64,000 nucleotides of DNA from Paenibacillus agri (GCF_013359945.1 NZ_JABWCS010000217.1:1-64000), one strand, 5' to 3'. Positions 42,818-51,316 are shown, counted from the first letter of the stretch. Numbers and translations: made by a program. Notes: generated from the letters alone by a model not told the origin.

Positions 42818-43807
42818 TCAGGACTTGGCCTTCACCAGACCCTGACGTCGCTTAATGGCTTGAATCGTCTCTGTAATGCCCTTCTCATAAGGGGTTGCGG
42901 GGATCGGCCCGACCAGACGCTCGTACTTTTTACCACTTAAACGCAGCGGTTCTTCCGTCAGATACAGCATCTCCACAATCTCCTTCATCACCGGGATAAA
43001 CAGACCCAGCAGGGAGAGACTAGGTTTGCCGAGCGGTATCACCATTTTAGATGTTCCACTGGCCTTTCGGGCGATGTTAACAATGTCCCGCCCAGAGATA
43101 ACATCTGCGCCTGGAATATTCCAGTTCTGTCCATAGGCTTCTTCTCGGCTTGCCAATTCAACAATCATCACGGCCGCATCTGGAAGATACACATATTCCC
43201 GCGGCACGGTCATCGTTCCGACGAACGCCCCCGGCTTACCAGCAGCAATTGATGCAAGTGTCGTCCCTAAATAGGAAGCATCGTTAGCTGTAGGGCCATA
43301 ATAATCAGGCAGACGCACAATCATTCTCTTCGTATGGTTCCAGCGCGGGCTGAAGAACATGCGCTCGAACTCCAGCTTCTTCTTTCCCTTCTTGGTATGC
43401 GGATTCTTGGGATAATTCTCATCGATAGGCTGCTCATTATGCCGTCTGCCATAGGGATAAATTCCATCTACAGCTACTACTTTGGTGCCTAATCTGTTCG
43501 CAGCTTCCATCACCGATTCCCCCATAGGAAGCAGACGCGTAATCATTTCGTTGTAAGGAACTGAAGCACTGTGAAAAATAACATCAACGCCCTGCGCAGC
43601 CGAGTACACATCCTCGCTGTTGAATACATCCCCTGTCGTCAGAGTCAGACTGGCAGGATAGCCCAAGTCTGCCGCCAGCTGCTCCAGCTTGGGCATGGAT
43701 CGGCCGAAGGCTACCGTGTGCACCCCTCTTTTTAACAGCTCCGCAATAATTACAGTTCCCGTTCCGCCCGTTGCACCCAGCACTAAAGCTTTTTTCAATA
43801 ACATCAT
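42818..43807 (-). CDS. NAD(P)-dependent epimerase/reductase (extended SDR)
   Basis: The protein has 329 residues. The cofactor motif is LVLGATGGTGTVI (residues 8-20). The normal YxxxK pair is not obvious; KKGKKKLEFERM follows DENYPKNPHTK, so catalysis may be atypical. Similar proteins are annotated as NAD-dependent epimerase/dehydratase. AAGGAGGAATT precedes the ATG. The gene is downstream of a TetR gene on the same strand, but a terminator lies between them. A copy of the TetR operator sits in its own promoter region, so it is the likely target gene. Confidence 0.8.
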   Translation of the reverse strand: MMLLKKALVLGATGGTGTVIIAELLKRGVHTVAFGRSMPKLEQLAADLGYPASLTLTTGDVFNSEDVYSAAQGVDVIFHSASVPYNEMITRLLPMGESVMEAANRLGTKVVAVDGIYPYGRRHNEQPIDENYPKNPHTKKGKKKLEFERMFFSPRWNHTKRMIVRLPDYYGPTANDASYLGTTLASIAAGKPGAFVGTMTVPREYVYLPDAAVMIVELASREEAYGQNWNIPGADVISGRDIVNIARKASGTSKMVIPLGKPSLSLLGLFIPVMKEIVEMLYLTEEPLRLSGKKYERLVGPIPATPYEKGITETIQAIKRRQGLVKAKS

Positions 43808-43830
43808 AATTCCTCCTTGGTTATATTGTT

Positions 43831-43847
43831 AGTGATTAATCAATAAC
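43831..43847 (-). promoter_or_regulatory. TetR-type operator in the SDR promoter
   Basis: AGTGATTAATCAATAAC here differs at one base from the copy upstream of tetR (44499-44515). The half-sites GTGATT and AATAAC form an imperfect palindrome. It lies 24-40 bases before the SDR start, between candidate -35 (TTAGTT) and -10 (ATATAA) elements. Confidence 0.75.
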
Positions 43848-43854
43848 TAATGAT

Positions 43855-43885
43855 GAAAAAAATCTCTAAGGGCATTTGCCCTTAG
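43855..43885 (-). terminator. Intrinsic terminator of the tetR gene
   Basis: On the minus strand CTAAGGGC pairs with GCCCTTAG around a 4-base loop, followed by AGATTTTTTTC. It makes tetR a separate transcript from the SDR gene. Confidence 0.85.
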
Positions 43886-43909
43886 AATGTCTGCATTGTG
43901 CCTGGTTCG

Positions 43910-44467
43910 CTACAGCTCCTTCGGATGCTTCGGCTTCAGCTGAGGCATCTCCAAGGCCATTGCAATATTGCACAACATACCGTTCGCCATAAAGCTGCTG
44001 ACTAGCACCTCAGGTTGCGGCATTCCAGCAGCAATGAATTTCCCCTCCACCAGGCTCGTCACTCTGCTCATTCCACCCTGCATTGTCTGCCGGATCAACT
44101 CATCGCGGATACCTAGAGCCTGAACCTGAAGAATAATCTCATTGGGATGCGTCTCCATCAGCAGCTCGTAAGTGCGGATTGCCTCCTGAAGCAGAGTGTC
44201 AGCCGATGCCTTAACGCCTTGAAAGGCTTGAACAATACGTTCAAATGACCGTTCCAAAGCCGCTATGAACAACTCTTCCTTGTTCTTGAAGACCTTGAAT
44301 ACATAAGGCTGGGAAATGCCTACCTTCTCGGCAACCTGAGCTGTTGTAGCCCGATAATAGCCATGCTCCGCAAAGACAACAACCGCGGCCTCCAAAATCT
44401 GCTCCCGGCGGTTGATAGAGGGCGATTCATCAGCCTTGCCACGGGTCGTAGTCGATTCTTTGCTCAT
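43910..44467 (-). CDS. TetR family transcriptional regulator
   Basis: The protein has 185 residues from the ATG at 44467, which has AAGGAGG 6 bases upstream; an in-frame ATG at 44491 lacks a site. The N-terminal HTH (about 20-65) reads REQILEAAVVVFAEHGYYRA then VAEKVGISQPYVFKVFKNKE. The C-terminal ligand domain is helical. It probably represses its own promoter and that of the downstream SDR gene, since both carry the same operator. The inducer is unknown. Confidence 0.9.
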   Translation of the reverse strand: MSKESTTTRGKADESPSINRREQILEAAVVVFAEHGYYRATTAQVAEKVGISQPYVFKVFKNKEELFIAALERSFERIVQAFQGVKASADTLLQEAIRTYELLMETHPNEIILQVQALGIRDELIRQTMQGGMSRVTSLVEGKFIAAGMPQPEVLVSSFMANGMLCNIAMALEMPQLKPKHPKEL

Positions 44468-44498
44468 TTTAACCTCCTTGCAGCGTTTCATTCGATTG

Positions 44499-44515
44499 GT
44501 TATTGATCAATCACT
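44499..44515 (-). promoter_or_regulatory. TetR-type operator upstream of tetR
   Basis: On the minus strand it reads AGTGATTGATCAATAAC, one base different from the SDR copy. It lies about 12 bases downstream of the tetR -10, a position suited to autorepression. Confidence 0.8.
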
Positions 44516-44526
44516 CTCTTGGGATG

Positions 44527-44555
44527 AGTATAATCCTCTCCTATCCAAAAAGCAA
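44527..44555 (-). promoter_or_regulatory. Promoter of tetR
   Basis: On the minus strand TTGCTT and TATACT are separated by exactly 17 bp. The -35 is part of the descending arm of the nos terminator. Confidence 0.7.
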
Positions 44556-44592
44556 CCCCTAATTGCAGCTGTCAGCCATCAGGGGGTTGCTT
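44546..44592 (-). terminator. Terminator of nos
   Basis: On the minus strand AGCAACCCC pairs with GGGGTTGCT across a structured 24-base loop and ends in TTTTT. The same bases contain the tetR -35 hexamer. Confidence 0.75.
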
Positions 44593-44690
44593 AGTGCTTA
44601 CCTAGAAGGATGAACCCTTTGTGCGTCTTATATAAAAATGAATTTGGTCAGACAGCCGTTGCAATACATGGTTGAAACGCCTGCAGACGC

Positions 44691-45899
44691 TCAGGACTTA
44701 TGGTGAAACGGACATACCAGTTCCGCCCCACTGTCTTCGGCCCCTGTATCGTCAGACTTCTCCTGATTCAGTTCAGTTCCATCCAGCCAACCTGTATAAG
44801 CGGCTTTTTGGTACCGGAAACGCGGACGCAGATCTAACTCCTTCAAGGTGCTGTCATGCCAGATGGGGGTGGCCGAAGGCGACATTGGCGGGATTAGCCA
44901 GTTCCAGCGGCCGGAGACCTCGCGGCCCACTTCCTGTTCCTGCTGCTGGAACCTAACGAACTGGTCTGCCGCCGTATGATGGTCCACGATGCTGACACCA
45001 GCCTGCTTGAACGAATGCAGTACCGCCCGGTTCAATTCCAGCATAGCCCGGTCCTTCCAGAGCGAAGTGTTCGTGGAACGGTCCAGCCCCATCAGGTCGG
45101 CGACTGCCGGCAGGCGATTGTATCTTCCAGTATCCCCAAGATTGCGGGAGCCGATTTCGGTCTCCATATACCATCCGTTAAAAGGAGCCGCTGTGTACTG
45201 GATACCGCCGATTTCAAGCTGCATATCCGAGATGATCGGCACCGAATACCAGCGCAGCCCAAGCTCCGGGAACCGCTCGATTTCAGGATGGGTAAAAGGC
45301 ACTTCCCTGATTAGAGACCCAGGAATTGGATACCAGCGAGGCTTCCCGTCGCCAATCGAGACCACCAGCGGTAGCACATCGAAGTCACCGCCTGTTCCCT
45401 GCCAGCCCAGTTGCTGACACACTGCGGTGAAAGCATCGGAAGCAGGGTCGCCGGAACGCTTACTCCCCGGCGTCTCTGCCGGATAACCGGCATAGCGGAT
45501 CAGTTGATGATTCCAGATGCGAATTCGACTTGCCGGGTCTTCCCCACTGCGGAATATAGTGATTACGGACCGAATGCGGCCACCGTTTCCAGCTCTTTCG
45601 ATGTGCTGAAGCAGCACTTCCGCAATCTGGTCCTCGGTCTCTGCCTGACGCGCGTCGATGACCTCCATTGTGTGCCAGAATAAACGGCCAATACAGCGGC
45701 TGTTATTCCGCCAAGCCATGCGTGCCCCATGCGTCAGCTCTTCTCCGGTATGGCGGTAGGTTCCCGTGCTTGCAATCTCCCTCTGTACCTCCGAAATACG
45801 CTTCTCCAGCTGCGCTTCAGATGATCCCAATTCCTGATGACAACCTCTGAGGAAGACCTCCGCTTGCGCCTTCAGTTCCTCCACATTACCTTTTTCCAT
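44691..45899 (-). CDS. nos: Nitric oxide synthase, oxygenase domain only (bacterial NOS)
   Basis: Haem enzyme making nitric oxide from L-arginine; it has no reductase domain and uses cellular flavodoxins. It has 402 residues from the ATG at 45899, eight bases after GGGGAG; the GTG at 45908 overlaps that site and is less likely. Cys69 in NSRCIGR is the haem ligand, Glu248 in ETEIGSRN binds arginine, and the pterin region GRWNWLIPPMSPS is intact. The C-terminal 25 or so residues are a charged tail. It is a single-gene unit. Known roles of the family are protection from oxidative stress and antibiotics. Confidence 0.95.
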   Translation of the reverse strand: MEKGNVEELKAQAEVFLRGCHQELGSSEAQLEKRISEVQREIASTGTYRHTGEELTHGARMAWRNNSRCIGRLFWHTMEVIDARQAETEDQIAEVLLQHIERAGNGGRIRSVITIFRSGEDPASRIRIWNHQLIRYAGYPAETPGSKRSGDPASDAFTAVCQQLGWQGTGGDFDVLPLVVSIGDGKPRWYPIPGSLIREVPFTHPEIERFPELGLRWYSVPIISDMQLEIGGIQYTAAPFNGWYMETEIGSRNLGDTGRYNRLPAVADLMGLDRSTNTSLWKDRAMLELNRAVLHSFKQAGVSIVDHHTAADQFVRFQQQEQEVGREVSGRWNWLIPPMSPSATPIWHDSTLKELDLRPRFRYQKAAYTGWLDGTELNQEKSDDTGAEDSGAELVCPFHHKS

Positions 45900-45938
45900 G
45901 CTGCCCACTCCCCGATCTATGGCTAATCCGCCTCATTT

Positions 45939-45954
45939 CTTTGATCAAAGTATA
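45939..45954 (-). promoter_or_regulatory. nos promoter -10 with overlapping palindrome
   Basis: On the minus strand the -10 is TATACT (45954-45949). CTTTGATCAAAG (45939-45950) is a perfect 12-bp palindrome overlapping its 3' edge and the expected start site, a possible repressor site. The -35 is weak. Confidence 0.5.
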
Positions 45955-46217
45955 CCATCTATCCCCTGCCGTCCACATCTCTTGCACAGCACTCTAAACT
46001 GGCATCTCCCTTTGCATCCATGAACAGTCGCCCGACAGCCCTGCTTCTGCAACCCCAGTTGAAATCAACCTTTAACCTATTTTCAATAAAAATCCTCTGT
46101 TTCATGCAAAAATCACGCGTGTAACAGCCTTCCGTATGACTGAATTCTCAATATTGCCGTATTTTAAAAAATGCCAGTTTTCATTTGTCGTATCGTGATG
46201 AAAAAATGTTGTTGCTG

Positions 46218-46226
46218 TGCTACAAT
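46218..46226 (+). promoter_or_regulatory. Extended -10 promoter of udk
   Basis: TGCTACAAT is a TGn-extended -10 about 45 bases before the udk ATG. The remaining nos-udk gap (roughly 45960-46210) shows no gene and no structure that I recognise. Confidence 0.55.
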
Positions 46227-46270
46227 ATTGGAATTGCAACGGCAATGGTTAGGGAGGATATTAAATCGCC

Positions 46271-46906
46271 ATGCTTATTATTGGTATCGCCGGCGGCACC
46301 GGATCGGGTAAAACCACGGTGGCTCGTTCCGTCATAGACCGGCTTGGGACGGGCAAAGTAACATTCATATCTCAGGATAACTACTATAAAGACCATTCGC
46401 ATCTCAACATGGAAGAGCGGTCTCTGATCAACTATGATCATCCGTTCGCCTTTGACAATGAGCTGCTAATTGCGCATCTTAAAGAGCTGAAGCAAGGGCT
46501 CGCTGCCCAGGCTCCAGTATACGATTTTACGGTTCATGCACGGTCCACCACAGAGACGGAAGAACTGTTGCCGAACAACATCGTTATCATCGAAGGACTT
46601 CATGTCTTGTCGGATGAGCATTTGCGGGACATGCTCGATATCAAAGTCTTCGTCGATACCGATCCTGATGTACGTATTCTTCGCCGCGTACTCCGCGATA
46701 TCGAAGAGCGTGGCCGTACCATCCAGTCGATTCACCAACAATATCTGACTACGGTGAAGCCGATGCACGAAGCTTTTATTGAGCCTTCCAAGAAATACGC
46801 GGATCTCATTATCCCTGAAGGTGGAGAGAATGAGGTCGGTATACACCTGCTGTCCGTCCTGACCGAGAAATATTTGACGGGCGACCAACAATGGTCCGGA
46901 GCGTAA
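46271..46906 (+). CDS. udk: Uridine kinase
   Basis: Pyrimidine-salvage kinase phosphorylating uridine and cytidine to UMP and CMP. It has 211 residues, the usual length. The P-loop GIAGGTGSGKTT (5-16), FISQDNYYKDHSHL, the YDHPFAFD substrate loop, the lid motif RRVLRDIEERGRT and MHEAFIEPSKKYADLIIPEG are complete. GGGAGGA precedes the ATG by about 13 bases. It is a single-gene unit with a strong terminator. Confidence 0.95.
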   Translation: MLIIGIAGGTGSGKTTVARSVIDRLGTGKVTFISQDNYYKDHSHLNMEERSLINYDHPFAFDNELLIAHLKELKQGLAAQAPVYDFTVHARSTTETEELLPNNIVIIEGLHVLSDEHLRDMLDIKVFVDTDPDVRILRRVLRDIEERGRTIQSIHQQYLTTVKPMHEAFIEPSKKYADLIIPEGGENEVGIHLLSVLTEKYLTGDQQWSGA

Positions 46907-46963
46907 ACAACCGGGCACACAACAGCCGGTAAAAAGAATATAACCGCTGAATTATATAAGAAA

Positions 46964-47017
46964 AGGCAGACCCGCAGGTCTGCCTCAGGCTGCCGGGAGA
47001 ATCCCGGCAGCTTTTTT
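46964..47017. terminator. Paired terminators for udk (+) and the GyrI-like gene (-)
   Basis: GCTGCCGGGA-GAA-TCCCGGCAGC followed by six T (46989-47017) ends udk. AGGCAGACC/GGTCTGCCT (46964-46985), followed on the minus strand by TTTTC, ends the opposite gene. Confidence 0.9.
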
Positions 47018-47500
47018 CTATTCTACAGCAATATAAATCTGCACCTCTACACCCGCCGCATCAAACTTGCGGGCATCATACAGCTCAAAATCACCAGTAT
47101 AAGTACGCTTCTCCGGCGAATCCTTGAAATACTTCCAGATCTCCGCCCAAGCCTGCGGAACCACTACTTCCATTGGCCCTTTTACAGTTGTGAACACCAT
47201 ATAATTGCTCTCCGGTACGACAGCATGGGCAAACCCGCTCTCCTTATGGATCTCGGCGCTTCCGTGCTCATGACCAAGCAAGATCGTATAAGCACCTGTG
47301 AAGTCACTTTCATAGTCCGTATACAGCCCATAAGTCAGATGAGGGTTAGATGCACCTGTTGCCTCCGCAAGATTAGCTTGGGAAAATTGTCCCCACAACC
47401 CAGGAATAACTCCGTTCGGACCGGCTTCCTCCGCATTTGTCGTCCGTGCACTTATTCCTGTCAGGGTAATCCCTGGCTTGCGAACAATCTGGGTATGCAT
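47018..47500 (-). CDS. GyrI-like/effector-binding domain protein
   Basis: The protein has 160 residues and is a stand-alone small-molecule-binding domain of the SOUL/GyrI-like fold, related to the C-terminal effector domain of AraC-type regulators such as Rob. Characteristic parts are GLWGQFSQANL (about 34-44), LTYGLYTDYESDFTGAYTIL and a C-terminal VEVQIYIAVE strand. No DNA-binding domain is present. GAGGAT precedes the ATG. It is a single-gene unit; a role in drug or metabolite sequestering is possible but inferred. Confidence 0.8.
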   Translation of the reverse strand: MHTQIVRKPGITLTGISARTTNAEEAGPNGVIPGLWGQFSQANLAEATGASNPHLTYGLYTDYESDFTGAYTILLGHEHGSAEIHKESGFAHAVVPESNYMVFTTVKGPMEVVVPQAWAEIWKYFKDSPEKRTYTGDFELYDARKFDAAGVEVQIYIAVE

Positions 47501-47588
47501 AATGTGTATCCTCTTTTCTCTGTATTTGTGACTTATTATACAGAGTCAAAGTAGACACCCCTCTGTCCAGTTTCATAAAATCAGGTAA

Positions 47589-48422
47589 TTATTCTACGAA
47601 AATATTATAAAACCGTGAGCCGTCATAAAATGTAATCACGGCAGACGCTGCCGCAATGAGGATAATCAAAGCCAAGGCGATATAGTCGCTCTTGGTGAAC
47701 GGCCGCAAGCTGTACCAGGTGCGTCTGCTGCCCCGGCCAAACCCGCGCAGCTCCATGGCCGTGCTGATCTTGTCAATCCTCTCCACACTGGTCAGAATGA
47801 GCGGGAACAGGATAGCGGCGATATTTTTCAGCCGGGTCGGCAGCTTTTCCTTACGGGAGGTATCAATACCTCTTGCCTGGGCAGAGAATGAAATATTCTC
47901 ATAATCACGCTGGATGTCGGGAATATAGCGCAGAGCCAGCGAGACGGAATAAGCAATCCGGTAATTCACGCCAATCCGGTTCAGCGAAGCGGCAAATTCA
48001 CTGGGGTCCGTAGTCAGCAGGAATAATAACGCCATCGGAATGACCACGGCATATTTAAGCGCAATGTTTAATTGGTAGAACAGCTGCTCCCAAGTGACGG
48101 TATACCGTCCGGCAATATGGAAAATATCATGTCGCGTGCCGTATATGGATACGCCCTCCAGCGGTGAAAAGAGGAAGATAGCCAGATGGTTCAGGACGAA
48201 AAAGATCAGGATAAAATATAGAACAAATGCGTACTGCTGAAACGGTACCCGAGAGATTTTAAAGACAAATAGACTGAACAACAGCATGACCACCAGCACT
48301 CTCGTATCATAGGTAATCATTGCAGAAACCGACCAAAGCACGAAAAACAGCAGCTTGGTCGCGCCAGTCAGACGGTGGATTGGTGTGTCCAAGTCGGTAT
48401 AGGATAGCATCTTAACCTTCAT
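47589..48422 (-). CDS. ECF transporter transmembrane component (EcfT)
   Basis: Coupling membrane subunit of an energy-coupling-factor vitamin importer. It has 277 residues with about five to six helices. The two Ala-Arg-Gly-type coupling motifs are visible: SFSAQARGIDTS and STAMELRGFGRG. It overlaps the ATPase gene by 4 bases and is the third gene of the S-A-T operon on this strand. Substrate specificity comes from the S component. Confidence 0.9.
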   Translation of the reverse strand: MKVKMLSYTDLDTPIHRLTGATKLLFFVLWSVSAMITYDTRVLVVMLLFSLFVFKISRVPFQQYAFVLYFILIFFVLNHLAIFLFSPLEGVSIYGTRHDIFHIAGRYTVTWEQLFYQLNIALKYAVVIPMALLFLLTTDPSEFAASLNRIGVNYRIAYSVSLALRYIPDIQRDYENISFSAQARGIDTSRKEKLPTRLKNIAAILFPLILTSVERIDKISTAMELRGFGRGSRRTWYSLRPFTKSDYIALALIILIAAASAVITFYDGSRFYNIFVE

Positions 48423-50128
48423 CCTTGGCGAGCCTCCCTGTCAAAAGCAATAAAACGTCTGACAAACTCGGAAGACTGATCAATCTCCGCACGTTCTGCC
48501 AGCCTGTACAGCGAGGTTTCCTTCAAATTAGCGCTGTGTATAATGGCCTTATCGGATAGAACACGTTCCGGACGATCGTCGGCGATCTTTCGGCCATCCG
48601 CCAGTACAATAGTTCGCTGTGCATATTCCAGCATGAGGTGCATGTCATGAGTGATCATAATGACCGTTATCCCCTGCTTGCTTAGACCCAGTAGGAATTC
48701 CATCATTTCATTGTAATGACGGTAATCCTGGCCGGCCGTTGGCTCATCCAGGATAATAATCTCCGGCTGCAACACCAGAATGGAGGCAATCGTCACCCGC
48801 TTCTTCTGGCCATAGCTGAGCGCAGAGACCGGCCAGTTCCGGAATGGATATAGTCCGCAGACCTGAAGCACTTCGTGCACCCGCTTCTCAATGTCGCTCT
48901 CCGCCATACCGCGAACCTTAAGCCCCAGGGCCACTTCATCAAAGATCATCGTCTTCGAGATCATGTGATTGGGGTTCTGCATGACAAAGCCGATTCGGCT
49001 GGCCCGTTCCTTGATCGAATCAGAGCCGATATCACGCCCGTTCATTAAGATCGAGCCCGATGAAGGACGGTAAAATCCACAAATCAGCTTCGATACCGTC
49101 GATTTGCCAGCCCCGTTCTTTCCAGCAATAGACACCATTTCTCCCTTGCCGAGCTTTAAAGACACCCCGTGCAGTACCGGATGGTTCTTCTCATAACCAA
49201 ACGAAAGATCCCTCAGCTCCAGTACAGGCGGGCAATCCAGGTACTCTGGCTGTTCGTCATTGGCAAGGTACCAGTCTCTAAGCTTGCCAGCAGCGTCTTC
49301 CAGCACGATAGTTTCTATATGCTCCGGCTTGATGTCAGGCGTAATGGGACAGCCTGCATATTTCAGCACGGTGAGATACAGCGGCTCGCGAATACCGGCT
49401 TCCTGAAGCAATCCCGAGCTAAGCAGCTCCGCAGCCGGGAGATCTGCCGCAATACGTCCTTCATTGATAACAATGATGCGGTCTACCGCACGATGCAGCA
49501 CATCCTCCAGCCGGTGTTCGATGATGATGACTGTTTTGCCAGTCTGCTGCTGTACCCGATCGATTAGCTCAATCGTCTTGGTCCCTGTATAGGGATCGAG
49601 ACTGGCTAGCGGTTCATCGAACAGCAGAATATCGACCTCGCCCACCAGTACACCGGCGAGGGTTGTTTTTTGCTTTTGCCCGCCTGATAACTCCTGAGGT
49701 GAAGCTCCCAGAAAATCGTAAATATCCACAGCGTGGGCGGCCTCGGTTACTTTACCAGTCATCTCGCTCTGGGAAACGGCATCGTTCTCCAGCTTGAAGG
49801 CGATATCCTCGCCAACGGTGAGCCCGACGAACTGTCCGTCAGGGTCTTGCAGGACTGTTCCTACCCGCTCCGACAACCCGGCAATTCCCAGCTCCTGCTG
49901 ATCTTGACCCATAACACGCAGGGTACCGCTGATTTCTCCCGGATAAGTGGCAGGAATTAACCCATTGATAGCGTGAGCCAGGGTACTTTTACCCGATCCG
50001 GAGGGGCCTACAATTAACACCTTCTCCCCTTCGTAGATCGTCAGGTTAATGTCTTGAAGCGTGGGCTCAGTCTGCGCCCGGTATTGAAAACTAAAATTCG
50101 TAAATTCGATTACCGCTCTATTCATCAT
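48419..50128 (-). CDS. ECF transporter ATPase, two fused ABC domains (YkoD-like)
   Basis: The protein has 569 residues containing two complete ABC domains. Domain 1 (about 5-240) has GPSGSGKST, LSGGQKQKT and LLFDEPLASLD. Domain 2 (about 285-530) has GKNGAGKST, LSYGQKKRV and IILDEPTAGQD. The fusion replaces the separate EcfA and EcfA' subunits. The second signature is LSYGQ instead of LSGGQ, a common variant. It is coupled to EcfT by a 4-base overlap and lies downstream of the S-component gene. Confidence 0.92.
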   Translation of the reverse strand: MMNRAVIEFTNFSFQYRAQTEPTLQDINLTIYEGEKVLIVGPSGSGKSTLAHAINGLIPATYPGEISGTLRVMGQDQQELGIAGLSERVGTVLQDPDGQFVGLTVGEDIAFKLENDAVSQSEMTGKVTEAAHAVDIYDFLGASPQELSGGQKQKTTLAGVLVGEVDILLFDEPLASLDPYTGTKTIELIDRVQQQTGKTVIIIEHRLEDVLHRAVDRIIVINEGRIAADLPAAELLSSGLLQEAGIREPLYLTVLKYAGCPITPDIKPEHIETIVLEDAAGKLRDWYLANDEQPEYLDCPPVLELRDLSFGYEKNHPVLHGVSLKLGKGEMVSIAGKNGAGKSTVSKLICGFYRPSSGSILMNGRDIGSDSIKERASRIGFVMQNPNHMISKTMIFDEVALGLKVRGMAESDIEKRVHEVLQVCGLYPFRNWPVSALSYGQKKRVTIASILVLQPEIIILDEPTAGQDYRHYNEMMEFLLGLSKQGITVIMITHDMHLMLEYAQRTIVLADGRKIADDRPERVLSDKAIIHSANLKETSLYRLAERAEIDQSSEFVRRFIAFDREARQG

Positions 50129-50196
50129 TCATACATGACCTTCCTCAGAGTTGGTTTGGCTTAACAGGCAAGGGATTTTATGTTTTATGGCAATGG

Positions 50197-50220
50197 AAAA
50201 GCCGGTGATGCTCACCGGCC
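50197..50220 (-). terminator. Hairpin between the S-component and ATPase genes
   Basis: On the minus strand GCCGGTGA pairs with TCACCGGC around three bases, followed by TTTTCC. It lies inside the operon, so it may lower expression of the A and T subunits relative to S. Confidence 0.65.
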
Positions 50221-50241
50221 TTTGGTTTGGATTGTAGGGGA

Positions 50242-50802
50242 TTATGCCTGCTTGGTCAAGCTTCCCTTTTTGGTTCTTGTCTTACTGTAAGCAATCGCCA
50301 GCAGTGTACCAATCACAGCTACCGTTACAATATTCGATGCGCCCGCGATCAGGCCTTGTGTAAATACTTTATTTGCTGGCTCTGCATAGATAGCAATATC
50401 GAGAATAGGAGCTACAACGAACCAAGCTACTGCGTTCGCTGCAATCTGAGCAATGTTGAAACGAATAATCTCCTTTTTGCCAAACTCTCCATCATGAATA
50501 GCGATTCTGCTGGCAATCAAGCCAATAACGAGTCCTACTATCCCGGAAGCAATAACCCAACTAAACCACGGCGACCCATAAAAAATCGCATCTTTAAGGG
50601 TATGCCCGATTAAGCCAATCAATACTCCAGCCGTTGGCCCGTAGAGCAGTGCGAATAGTGCAAGCAGTGCATATGTAGTCTCAATGTTGGTATTCGGGAT
50701 ACCCGTAGGGATGGAACCGAACCTTCCCAGAATAACGAACAGCGCCGAACCGATGCCGATCGCTACAATCGTCTTAATGGATAATATCTTTCCCTTTGCC
50801 AT
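50242..50802 (-). CDS. ECF transporter S component (UPF0397/PF07155-like)
   Basis: Membrane protein that binds the substrate. It has 186 residues from the ATG at 50802, seven bases after AGGGGAGAT; an ATG at 50826 has no site. It has five to six helices, starting ILSIKTIVAIGIGSALFVIL, and includes SIPTGIPNTNIETTYALLAL, which fits the UPF0397 family often labelled riboflavin-type S component. The true vitamin is not certain. No FMN or TPP riboswitch is seen upstream. Confidence 0.82.
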   Translation of the reverse strand: MAKGKILSIKTIVAIGIGSALFVILGRFGSIPTGIPNTNIETTYALLALFALLYGPTAGVLIGLIGHTLKDAIFYGSPWFSWVIASGIVGLVIGLIASRIAIHDGEFGKKEIIRFNIAQIAANAVAWFVVAPILDIAIYAEPANKVFTQGLIAGASNIVTVAVIGTLLAIAYSKTRTKKGSLTKQA

Positions 50803-50880
50803 CTTCTTCATCTCCCCTGTGTTCATAAATTATCTTACGCTTGCAACCACACTATGAAGCCATGAAGTAAGCATCTTATG

Positions 50881-50906
50881 TATGTAATTATCCATTAATT
50901 ATACAT
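50881..50906 (-). promoter_or_regulatory. Imperfect palindrome overlapping the ECF operon -10
   Basis: TGTAATTA and TAATTATACA are arranged as inverted arms around TCCAT. On the minus strand the right arm contains TATAAT (50903-50898), the likely -10. A repressor bound here would shut the operon. Confidence 0.45.
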
Positions 50907-50982
50907 CGGATTAGTGGGTATTTCTATAGCGCATTCTGTACTATTTTAAATAAAAATCAGTTAAATTAGAAGTTATTTTCGC

Positions 50983-51022
50983 AAAAACAGCCCTCATTGC
51001 TGCAATCAGCATTTGAGGGCTG
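50983..51022 (-). terminator. Intrinsic terminator of the 89-residue protein gene
   Basis: On the minus strand CAGCCCTCA pairs with TGAGGGCTG, followed by TTTTTGC. Confidence 0.88.
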
Positions 51023-51046
51023 CATCAACTTCATGCGCAACCGCTA

Positions 51047-51316
51047 TCAGCGGTTACTATTATCCAGCGAAGACAGGCGATCCTTCTCATCGGCAAGTAA
51101 CTCCTCAGCCAACTCCGCGCCCTTACCGTTAAACACCCGCTGCGCCTCATGGACCGCTTGTTCCGTATGCTCCAGCCGGTTCTCGGCCTGTTCGACCGTC
51201 TGTTCGTTCGGATGGCTCAACGCCTGGGATACTGCATCGTGCAGCTTCTTTACTGACCGCTGTGCCTGGGTCACCACATTGTCTTCTTTCCAACTGGTAT
51301 CATTGCTATTATTCAT
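51047..51316 (-). CDS. Small helical protein of unknown function
   Basis: The protein has 89 residues, is hydrophilic and almost entirely helical, and has no membrane segment (for example QAQRSVKKLHDAVSQALSH, QVEQ-type heptads and AENRLEHTEQAVHEAQRVF). Such short Glu/Gln/Ala-rich proteins in Bacillales are often sporulation or stress proteins, but I do not recognise a family. GGGGGAC lies about 13 bases before the ATG. It is a single-gene unit. Confidence 0.65.
   Translation of the reverse strand: MNNSNDTSWKEDNVVTQAQRSVKKLHDAVSQALSHPNEQTVEQAENRLEHTEQAVHEAQRVFNGKGAELAEELLADEKDRLSSLDNSNR

Noticed and set aside
46535..46750. Short frames overlapping udk on both strands
   Set aside because: Inside a complete, motif-rich kinase gene.
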